Assembly: GCA_900549655.1 (NCBI GenBank)
Contig: UROZ01000002.1
Span: 1-53,097 of the forward strand
Source of the DNA: an uncultured Collinsella sp.
GTDB taxonomy: Bacteria; Actinomycetota; Coriobacteriia; Coriobacteriales; Coriobacteriaceae
Direction of reading: 5' to 3'
Length of the DNA stretch: 53,097 nt
In this document: piece by piece, positions 31,934 through 38,833 of the stretch
How the letters are laid out: each line of letters starts with the position of its first letter
How positions within the stretch are numbered: position 1 is the stretch's first letter
Program-made: the position numbers and the translations under genes
Notes under the pieces: generated by a model
What the model was told of the DNA's origin: nothing
What the model saw: only the letters and a program-made list of their open reading frames with translations
Database searches by the model: none

Positions 31934-32428
31934 TTACTCCTTAACGGTTTTCTGTAGCAGGCAGACGGCCCAGGCGCCGATTCCCTCGCCCTGGCCTTCC
32001 CAACCGAGCTTTTCGGTCGTAGTGGCGGCGACGCCCACGTTTTCGACGTCAACGCCCAGGGCATGGGCAAGGTTGGCACGCATGGCATCGCGGTGCGGGG
32101 TGATCTTAGGCTGCTGGCAGGCAATGGTGCAATCGGCATCGACAAACTCAAAGCCCAGATCGCGCGCATAGTCCATCACGCGAGCGAGCAGCACCATCGA
32201 ATCAGCACCCTCGTAGGCAGGATCGGTGTCGGGGAATAGCTTGCCGATGTCTCCCCCGCGGCAGGCGCCCAGAATGGCGTCGGCCAAGGCGTGCGCGAGC
32301 ACATCGGCATCCGAGTGGCCCAGCAGGCCGCGCTCGTAGGGAATGTCGACACCGCCGATGATACATCGACGCCCCTCCACCAGACGGTGAACGTCGTAGC
32401 CATGGCCAATGCGCAGGTTACTGAACAT
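31934..32428 (-). CDS. ispF: 2-C-methyl-D-erythritol 2,4-cyclodiphosphate synthase
   Basis: A 164-residue IspF. The metal ligands are in RIGHGYDVHRL, the substrate loop in LLGHSDADVLAHALADAILGA, and TTTEKLGWEGQGEGIGAWA is the C-terminal signature. It closes the MEP pathway intermediate into its cyclodiphosphate on the way to isoprenoids. I start at MFSNLRIGHGYDVH; the longer frame lies inside the ispD 3' end. It overlaps ispD by eleven bases. Confidence 0.95.
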   Translation of the reverse strand: MFSNLRIGHGYDVHRLVEGRRCIIGGVDIPYERGLLGHSDADVLAHALADAILGACRGGDIGKLFPDTDPAYEGADSMVLLARVMDYARDLGFEFVDADCTIACQQPKITPHRDAMRANLAHALGVDVENVGVAATTTEKLGWEGQGEGIGAWAVCLLQKTVKE

Positions 32429-33146
32429 GGGGAAGGTCCTCTCCCTCGGCCATACGGCCAAGCAGAATCGCGGTTACGGGACGCAAGTCCTCGGGCACCG
32501 TCACCTTAAGGTTATCGCGCGGGCTCTGGACGCAGCGGACGCGCCCACCCATGCGCTCGACCAGCGACGAATCATCGGTGCCGATAAAGCCCTCGGCAAT
32601 GGCTGCAGCGTGGGCGCGCTTCATAGCATCGACGCTAAAGATCTGCGGCGTCTGCGCAGCCCAATAAAGCTCACGCGGCGGCGTCTCGACGATGTTATCG
32701 CCGTCGACGATCTTGAGTGTGTCGATCGCGGGTTGACCGCACACGACACCGTCGAGCGAGCGGTCGCCCACAAGCACGTCGATCGCATGATCGATGGCCT
32801 CGGTCGTGATGAGCGGACGAGCGCCATCGTGAATGGCGACGTATTCAAAGCCCGCCGGCACCGCGTGCACGCCGGCACGGGTGGAGTCCTGGCGGGTATC
32901 GCCGGCATCGGCAAAACTGATGGGCGTGTCATAGTCAAACGGGTCGATGGCCAGGCGGCGCATCTCGGCACGGCGCTCGTCAGGGCAAACCACGACGATG
33001 TGGCCGACCTTATCGCTACGGTCAAACGCGCGGATGGACCAGCTCATAAGCGGACGGCCCGCTACATTGACGAGCTGCTTGCCGCCGGGGTTACCAAAGC
33101 GCTGGCCGCTGCCACCGGCAACGACCACGGCGCATACGGGCGCCAT
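32418..33146 (-). CDS. ispD: 2-C-methyl-D-erythritol 4-phosphate cytidylyltransferase
   Basis: A 242-residue IspD with the nucleotide-binding VVAGGSGQRFG and nearby KQ, the IHDGARPL substrate motif and the APQTPQIF-like AAQTPQIF. It joins CTP to methylerythritol phosphate, the third MEP-pathway step, next to ispF for the fifth. Its ATG overlaps the disA stop by one base (TAATG), so translation is coupled. Confidence 0.95.
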   Translation of the reverse strand: MAPVCAVVVAGGSGQRFGNPGGKQLVNVAGRPLMSWSIRAFDRSDKVGHIVVVCPDERRAEMRRLAIDPFDYDTPISFADAGDTRQDSTRAGVHAVPAGFEYVAIHDGARPLITTEAIDHAIDVLVGDRSLDGVVCGQPAIDTLKIVDGDNIVETPPRELYWAAQTPQIFSVDAMKRAHAAAIAEGFIGTDDSSLVERMGGRVRCVQSPRDNLKVTVPEDLRPVTAILLGRMAEGEDLPHVQ

Positions 33147-34213
33147 TATGCGTTCCCCTGTTTGGTGCCCTTCATGCGGTACAGGGAGTCCGCAAGAATG
33201 GCAGGGTTGTTAACGCCAAAGTCGCCCAGGCGCTCCGGATCCTCGCTGATGTCATCCATGAGCTCCTGCAGCGAGCCGTACTCGTCGACGATCTTCTCGG
33301 CCACGCCGTCGCGCACGACGGACACGCGCGAAAGCGTGCGCAGGCCCAGCGGCGTCATGACGGAGTCCTCGTCCAGGTCGTCATAGCCCAGAACCGCCGC
33401 CACATGCTGCGGGTCGGACAGGTCCTTAGGCGTCATGCGGCTCAGCTCGGCGCGAATCTTCTCGGCGTTTGCCTCGGAGGAATCGCTTGCGTAGTCGCGG
33501 ATCATCAAGTCGTATTCGGTATCCATGCTGGAACCGGCGAGCTGCTCGAGCTGCATCTGCACGAGCTTGCCCTGGTTGCCCAGCTTGACGATGCAATCCT
33601 TAAGCTCGGTCTTTGCTTGCTGCATGATCTCGAAGCTCGAGAAAATACCGGTAATGTCGGCGAGCGTAACGTAGTCGTCGAGCTCGAGGGCCGTCAGGCG
33701 CAGCAGGGAGCGATCGAGCGACTGACGGGTAGTCTGGAGCGTGGCGACGAGCTGGTTGACCGAGCTCATGATGGTGGTGACGGGCTGGATCTCGTAGCTC
33801 TTGCCGTGAACGTACACGTTGACGACGGCACGACGAGCCGAAACCGAGATCACGATGGCGTCGGTGAGCACCGACATGCGAGCGGCAGTACGGTGACGCA
33901 TGCCCGTCTCACTCGTGGCGAGCGAGGGATCGGGATTGAGGTGGAAGTTGGCACGCAGGATCTGGGTGAGGTCGCCATCGATAACGATGGCACCGTCCAT
34001 CTTGGAGAGCTCGAACAGGCGGTTCGAGGTAAACGAAATGTTGAGCGGGAAGCCGTCGTTACCGGCGGCGAGCACGTTTTCGGTGTCGCCGACGCAGATA
34101 AGGGCGCCCAGGTGACCGGCAATGATCATGTCGAGGGCGGTGCGGATCGGCTGACCGGGGGCAGTCAGGCGGATGGCCTGTTCCATACGCTTTTGCAGCT
34201 CGTTCTTATCCAA
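33146..34213 (-). CDS. disA: DNA integrity scanning diadenylate cyclase DisA
   Basis: A 355-residue DisA. The N-terminal DAC domain has the catalytic DGA (73-75) and RHR (106-108) triads that build c-di-AMP from two ATP; a helical spine and a C-terminal HhH DNA-binding domain (around 290-345) follow. It scans DNA for branched structures and links damage to c-di-AMP. In B. subtilis disA is preceded by radA and clpC; here radA is missing from the junction, and mntP, hipBA and pepD lie between clpC and disA. First gene of the disA-ispD-ispF-cysS operon. Confidence 0.96.
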   Translation of the reverse strand: MDKNELQKRMEQAIRLTAPGQPIRTALDMIIAGHLGALICVGDTENVLAAGNDGFPLNISFTSNRLFELSKMDGAIVIDGDLTQILRANFHLNPDPSLATSETGMRHRTAARMSVLTDAIVISVSARRAVVNVYVHGKSYEIQPVTTIMSSVNQLVATLQTTRQSLDRSLLRLTALELDDYVTLADITGIFSSFEIMQQAKTELKDCIVKLGNQGKLVQMQLEQLAGSSMDTEYDLMIRDYASDSSEANAEKIRAELSRMTPKDLSDPQHVAAVLGYDDLDEDSVMTPLGLRTLSRVSVVRDGVAEKIVDEYGSLQELMDDISEDPERLGDFGVNNPAILADSLYRMKGTKQGNA

Positions 34214-34371
34214 GGCATCGCTCCCATCGTATACGCTCCATAAACGTCAATAAGTTTCTCACGGTTTGCCCCTGTGACGCCCGCAAAATCCGATGCTTAC
34301 AGAATGAGCGAACACAGCTGAGAGCCCCAATCCAAATGAGCTGCTTATGTGGTAGCATCGGGATTCGCATA

Positions 34372-34510
34372 AATGAGGGAGTAGTCGCGTGATCGGGTTC
34401 GCCTCCGGTGGCGCGGCAAGTCAACACACTGGCCGATGCGGCCTGGCTTGCCTTAATGAACGAGACTCGTGGCTGTGCGCGCAACGCGTACGCCACGAGT
34501 CTTTTTTGTT
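34372..34510 (+). promoter_or_regulatory. yybP-ykoY (manganese) riboswitch with terminator
   Basis: The leader of mntP holds the conserved pieces of the yybP-ykoY motif in order: GGGAGTAG (34379-34386), a helix with GTCAACACACTGG, then AACGAGACT. The last piece runs into a strong terminator hairpin GACTCGTGGC/GCCACGAGTC followed by TTTTTT (34464-34507). Mn(II) binding would disrupt the terminator and switch mntP on. The 50 bases between terminator and ATG hold the ribosome site. Confidence 0.88.
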
Positions 34511-34560
34511 ACTCCCCCAAGAGGTACACGCGGGCCCGCCCGCAGAGAGGGAGCCAGACT

Positions 34561-35139
34561 ATGGGACTCGCAGAGCTCGTGTTGCTCGCCGTTGGCCTTT
34601 CGATGGACGCCTTTGCCGTATCCATCTGCAAGGGCCTTGGCATGAAGAAGATCAACCTTAAGGTCGCCGTAGTGCTCGGCCTGTTCTTTGGCGGCTTCCA
34701 GGCAGGCATGCCCGTGATCGGATGGGCGCTTGGCAGTCAATTCATGAGCATCATCGGCCCCATCGACCACTGGATCGCCTTTATCCTGCTCGCCTTCATC
34801 GGCGGCAAAATGCTGTGGGAGGCCTTTACCGAGGACGAGGATGAAGGCGACGGCAAGGATGCCGAGAAGATTGAACTGGGCGAGTACCTGATCCTCGCCA
34901 TCGCCACCTCAATCGACGCCCTGGCCGTGGGCATCTCGTTTGCCGCGCTCTCGGTTGACATCGTGCCCGCTGTATCGCTTATCGGCGTCACAACGTTTAT
35001 CTTCTCCGTCGCCGGCGTAGCGATCGGCCACACCTTTGGCGCGCGCTACGAAAAACCCGCCACCATCGTGGGTGGCGTCGTGCTCATCCTTATCGGCCTC
35101 AAGATCCTGCTGGAACACTTGGGTTTTTTGGTGCTGTAA
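34561..35139 (+). CDS. mntP: Manganese efflux pump MntP
   Basis: A 192-residue membrane protein with six hydrophobic segments in two related halves, each with an aspartate in its first helix: GLSMDAFAVSICKGL and ATSIDALAVGISFAAL. That is the MntP (DUF204) signature. It exports Mn(II) when it is in excess. The start at 34561 follows AGAGAGGGAG and is confirmed by the riboswitch terminator just upstream; the open frame reaching further left runs through the riboswitch and is not translated. Confidence 0.95.
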   Translation: MGLAELVLLAVGLSMDAFAVSICKGLGMKKINLKVAVVLGLFFGGFQAGMPVIGWALGSQFMSIIGPIDHWIAFILLAFIGGKMLWEAFTEDEDEGDGKDAEKIELGEYLILAIATSIDALAVGISFAALSVDIVPAVSLIGVTTFIFSVAGVAIGHTFGARYEKPATIVGGVVLILIGLKILLEHLGFLVL

Positions 35140-35174
35140 AACACCCTTCAAAACTAAACGTCCGTATGAGGTCT

Positions 35175-35245
35175 CATGCAGAGTTTTGCATGGGCCTTTT
35201 CATGCAGACTTTTGCATGTCATACTAGGATGCAAAAGTCTGCACG
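35175..35245 (+). promoter_or_regulatory. Three operator sites and promoter of hipBA
   Basis: Sites of the form CATGCAGACTTTTGCATG lie at 35175-35192, 35201-35218 and, inverted and degenerate, 35228-35245; half-sites are TGCA. The promoter TTTTCA (35197-35202), 17 bases, CATACT (35220-35225) is embedded in sites 2 and 3. HipB dimers binding side by side would shut the promoter. Confidence 0.65.
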
Positions 35246-35258
35246 TTAGGAGATTGCC

Positions 35259-35726
35259 ATGGATACCCTTCCCATCACCACGCCGCGCCAAGCCGGCATC
35301 TACGTGCGTCAGGCGCGCGAGGCGCAGGGGATCACCCGTGCCGCCCTCGCTATAAAAGCCGGTGTTTCGGAACGCCTGCTCGCATCGCTCGAGCTGGGAG
35401 ATGCCACGGGCATTCGGCTCGACAAGCTGCTGGCAGTTTTCGGTGCTCTTGGACTGGCGCTCGCCGCTCAAGGGGATATAGGCGAAACGAAAAATGAGCA
35501 ACCAGTCGACGCCCCGCATGCTGATCAACCTTGCAGCACCTCCAGACGCCATCACGCCCAACGTCTTCATCATCGCAACCGCCGCAGCACAACCATTCCG
35601 GCTCTTGCAGATGCCCCCTTTACATCCGCACTCTACGACGAGGTCTTCGCCGATTTCGCCATGTCCAATCTCGGAGTCTCGATTGCCACAAACGCATCTA
35701 GCCAAGCCATGCCCGAAGGGAAATAG
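35259..35726 (+). CDS. hipB: HipB-like antitoxin, XRE-family repressor
   Basis: A 155-residue protein. Residues 8-70 form an XRE helix-turn-helix (RQAGIYVRQAREAQGITRAA, LAIKAGVSERLLASLELGDA, LDKLLAVFGALGLAL). The remaining 85 residues are a long His/Arg/Ser-rich tail that ends in a more ordered SALYDEVFADFAMSNLG; usual HipB proteins are shorter. It should repress its own operon and hold the HipA kinase inactive. GTTAGGAG lies before the ATG; hipA follows after three bases. Confidence 0.8.
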   Translation: MDTLPITTPRQAGIYVRQAREAQGITRAALAIKAGVSERLLASLELGDATGIRLDKLLAVFGALGLALAAQGDIGETKNEQPVDAPHADQPCSTSRRHHAQRLHHRNRRSTTIPALADAPFTSALYDEVFADFAMSNLGVSIATNASSQAMPEGK

Positions 35727-35729
35727 CCA

Positions 35730-37034
35730 ATGGCCAGAACATCACTTCGGACCATTATTTGCGGCGTGCCTGCTGGAACGCTCACGCAAGATGAGAACGG
35801 TCTTATCAGCTTTACCTACGATCATGACTATGACGGGCCAGCCCTATCGACCAACATACCCGTATCGAATCGCACATACGGACAACAGGTCATGAATCCG
35901 TACCTGTTTGGCCTTCTACCCGACAGCGAGGACCAACGAAAAGCGATTGCCGCCGAATTCGACGTTAGGCCCAACAATCCCGTTGCGTTGCTCAGCCATA
36001 TCGGACTCGACTGTCCGGGCGGCGTGCAGTTTTGTGCCGAAGAAGATACCGACGCCGTCCTGCATCGCGCTGGCGAATACCGCCCTATAGACAACCACGA
36101 AATTGCTCTTCGTCTCAAGTCGATCAGAGATGACCGCGATGCATCGTGGATGGGTCTAGATGAAAGTTGGTCACTTGGAGGCAACCAGGGCAAGTTCGCG
36201 CTCGCGTTCATAAACGGCCGCTGGTGCGAATGCATGGGCTCCTCGCCCACGACGCATATTTTCAAAAATGGCGTTATCGGATTTAAACTCGAGGCTCTCA
36301 ATGAGTTTGTCTGCATGAAAAGCGCCCAGCGCGCCGGCATCGCAACGGCAAACGTCGAATATCGTATGTTTGAGGACGAACCTGCCCTCATTGTTGAGCG
36401 CTATGACCGCGTGAAAGTCAAAGACGGAACGATCAGGCGCCTACATCAAGAAGACCTCTGTCAGGCACTTGGGGTGATGCCCGCCCAAAAGTACACGGCA
36501 GACGGCGGCCCGACCACACGTGACATTCAAGAGCTCCTCGTAAATACGAGCCACCATCAACTTAACCTGTATCTGTTTACGCAGATACTTTTCTTTAACG
36601 CCATCATCGGCGCACCGGATGCGCACGCGAAAAACTATTCCCTGCTCCTTGGAAACGACGGCGCAGCCATGATGGCTCGAATGTACGATGTCGCGTCGGG
36701 TTTGGCGTATGAGCGCATGCGCCGCCGGGCGCGCCTTGCCATGAGCGTTGGCGGCGAAAATCGTGTGGGGTGCATCGGTCCAGGCGCTATCCGCCGATAC
36801 CACGGTATGGGCGACCCCACGCTGGAGGCGACGCTCACCGATGCCGGGCTATCCGAGAAGTTTTGCTTTGCGACCATGATGGACCTCGCCTACGAGGTAC
36901 CCATTTGCATGGAAGAGGTCATGGACGAATACGCCGACCTGCCCGGCATGGCGGACCTGCGCGAGCATATGCTCGGCCCCGTCCGCGAAAACTGCCAGCG
37001 CGCCCTCGACCTCATCAGGGCAGAAATGGACTAG
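35730..37034 (+). CDS. hipA: HipA-type serine/threonine kinase toxin
   Basis: A 434-residue HipA, the usual length. The N-terminal subdomain (1-110) is followed by SLGGNQGKFAL (148-158), whose Ser148 corresponds to the autophosphorylated Ser150 of E. coli HipA, the hinge VERYDR, and the catalytic loop GAPDAHAKN (D298, N302) and metal-binding YDVAS (D320). All catalytic residues are present, so it should be active. E. coli HipA phosphorylates glutamyl-tRNA synthetase and stops growth; the target here is unproven. It pairs with the upstream hipB and ends at a very strong terminator. Confidence 0.92.
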   Translation: MARTSLRTIICGVPAGTLTQDENGLISFTYDHDYDGPALSTNIPVSNRTYGQQVMNPYLFGLLPDSEDQRKAIAAEFDVRPNNPVALLSHIGLDCPGGVQFCAEEDTDAVLHRAGEYRPIDNHEIALRLKSIRDDRDASWMGLDESWSLGGNQGKFALAFINGRWCECMGSSPTTHIFKNGVIGFKLEALNEFVCMKSAQRAGIATANVEYRMFEDEPALIVERYDRVKVKDGTIRRLHQEDLCQALGVMPAQKYTADGGPTTRDIQELLVNTSHHQLNLYLFTQILFFNAIIGAPDAHAKNYSLLLGNDGAAMMARMYDVASGLAYERMRRRARLAMSVGGENRVGCIGPGAIRRYHGMGDPTLEATLTDAGLSEKFCFATMMDLAYEVPICMEEVMDEYADLPGMADLREHMLGPVRENCQRALDLIRAEMD

Positions 37035-37065
37035 GTGGCCGTAATTTCGCAATTATCAAACAAAA

Positions 37066-37106
37066 GAGAGGGGGCACCCGTCGCAAAAGACCGGGTGCCC
37101 CCTCTC
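37066..37106. terminator. Bidirectional terminator between hipA and pepD
   Basis: GAGAGGGGGCACCCG pairs perfectly with CGGGTGCCCCCTCTC around a 10-base loop; A-rich on the left, modest T content on the right. Confidence 0.88.
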
Positions 37107-37161
37107 ATAATGTCATTTGCAATCCGCTAGCACGTGACTCGGACTGCTGCTAGCGCAACCT

Positions 37162-38619
37162 TTACGCAGCGAGGCGCTTGAGGACGTCGATGAGCAGCTC
37201 GTAGAAGCGCTCGGCAGAAGCGAGCTCCATGCTCTCGTCCGGGGTGTGGACATCGGAGAGCGTCGGGCCCACGGCGATGGCGTCCAGGCCGTGCAGAGCC
37301 TCGGCAAACAGGCCGCACTCAAGGCCGGCGTGAATGGACTCGATGCGCAGCTCGGAGCCAAAGAGCTCTCGATAGCTCTCGACAAAGACTTCGCGGACCG
37401 GCGAATGCTCGGCATAGCTCCAGCCGGGATACTCAAACTCAAACTTGGCGTCGAAGCCCAGGACATCGGCCAGCGTCTGCAGACGGTCCTTGAACTCGTT
37501 CTGCAGCGAGGTGATCGAAGAGCGCGGGGACAGCATAATCTTGACCTCGTCATCGGAGGTGGCGACCACGCCGATGTTGGAGGAAACCTCGACGGAGCCG
37601 TCGGTGGCGACGTTGCGGCGAATCACGCCGTTAGGGGCAAGGCGCAGGGCGCGGATGAGGGCAAGCGCGGACTTCTGGTCCATGGCCTCGACCTCGGCGT
37701 CATCGGCAATCTCGACGGTGCAAGTAAAGCCGGGGTCGAAGACCTCGAGCTCGGCAGTGACGTCGGCGATGATGCCCTTTGCGATCTGGGCCGCGGCCTC
37801 GGCGGCAGCGTGGTCGGCGTAGACCAGAACAGCCTTGCACTCACGGTTGATGGCGTTGTCCTTGGTGCCGCCGTTAAAGCTAACGATGGCGGGCTCGCCG
37901 GCAACCATCAGGCGGTCGATGATGCGGGCCATGATGAGGTTGCCGTTGCCGCGCTCCAGGTTGATATCGCTGCCGGAGTGGCCGCCCAGCAGGCCGGAGA
38001 TGTCGAGCGTGAGGGTGCTACCGGTCTTGTGCTCGCGCGCGATCGGGCAGGTGTAGGTAACGACGACGCCGCCGGCACAGCTGACGGTGGCAACGCCCTC
38101 TTCCTCGGAGTCAAGGTTGATCATGGTGCGGGCGCTAATCTGGGACTTGTCGAGCGTCTCGGCGCCGACCAGGCCAGTCTCCTCGTCGGTGGTGAACACG
38201 CACTCGAGGGCCGGATGGGTAATCGAATCGTCGTTGAGCACGGTAAGCATAAGCGCGACGGCGATACCATTGTCGGCGCCCAGAGTGGTGCCGTTAGCGG
38301 TGAGGACGCCGTCCTTGACGACCAGGTCGATACCATCGGTCGTAAAGTCGTGCTCAACGGAGCCCAACTTGTCGCACACCATATCGATGTGGCCCTGCAG
38401 CATCACGGTCGGGGCATTCTCGGCACCGGCAGATGCGGGCTTGCGAATGATGACGTTGTAGACCTCGTCCTGGTACACATCGAGGCCGCGCTCCTTGGCA
38501 AACGCAACCAGGAAATCGCTGATGCCCTTCTCGTTGCCAGACCCACGGGGGATCGCGCTGACCTCCTCAAAGAAATGGAACAGCTGGGCGGGCTCGTAGC
38601 CGGTAATCTTGTAGTCCAT
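37162..38619 (-). CDS. pepD: Aminoacyl-histidine dipeptidase (PepD family, M20)
   Basis: A 485-residue M20 metallopeptidase. Metal and catalytic motifs are VMLQGHIDMVCDK, TTLGADNGIAVA, TDEETGLVGA and the domain-joining GLLGGHSGSDIN; the late HAGLECGLFAEALHGLDAIAVGP provides the last zinc ligand. It splits dipeptides such as Xaa-His (carnosine-like) in the cytoplasm. The start follows AAGGAGG by four bases; the frame is open further upstream without a ribosome site. A single-gene unit. Confidence 0.93.
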   Translation of the reverse strand: MDYKITGYEPAQLFHFFEEVSAIPRGSGNEKGISDFLVAFAKERGLDVYQDEVYNVIIRKPASAGAENAPTVMLQGHIDMVCDKLGSVEHDFTTDGIDLVVKDGVLTANGTTLGADNGIAVALMLTVLNDDSITHPALECVFTTDEETGLVGAETLDKSQISARTMINLDSEEEGVATVSCAGGVVVTYTCPIAREHKTGSTLTLDISGLLGGHSGSDINLERGNGNLIMARIIDRLMVAGEPAIVSFNGGTKDNAINRECKAVLVYADHAAAEAAAQIAKGIIADVTAELEVFDPGFTCTVEIADDAEVEAMDQKSALALIRALRLAPNGVIRRNVATDGSVEVSSNIGVVATSDDEVKIMLSPRSSITSLQNEFKDRLQTLADVLGFDAKFEFEYPGWSYAEHSPVREVFVESYRELFGSELRIESIHAGLECGLFAEALHGLDAIAVGPTLSDVHTPDESMELASAERFYELLIDVLKRLAA

Positions 38620-38776
38620 GGTGCCTCCTTGGCGCAACTGGTTAGACAGTAAGACATGCGACTTGTATATTCCCAGACTTTGCGTGCATAAACCAGTCGA
38701 AAACGCCGAGCGCCCTCGCATCATCGGCTAACGGTGGACCGTATAGCGTAACGGTCACAACTTCCGCAGCTCTACA

Positions 38777-38808
38777 AATCGAGGCGCCCTTTCCGGAGCG
38801 CCTCGATT
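38777..38808 (-). terminator. Terminator of clpC
   Basis: AATCGAGGCGC and GCGCCTCGATT form an 11-bp stem 26 bases after the clpC stop. The rest of the gap to pepD holds only the pepD promoter region. Confidence 0.8.
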
Positions 38809-38833
38809 GCGCGTATCAAATTGTCGCCACGCC

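Noticed and set aside
35490..35640. Frameshift in hipB, because its tail is basic and low in complexity
   Set aside because: The end of the frame (SALYDEVFADFAMSNLG) looks like real protein, the stop is three bases from hipA, and no other frame gives a better continuation.
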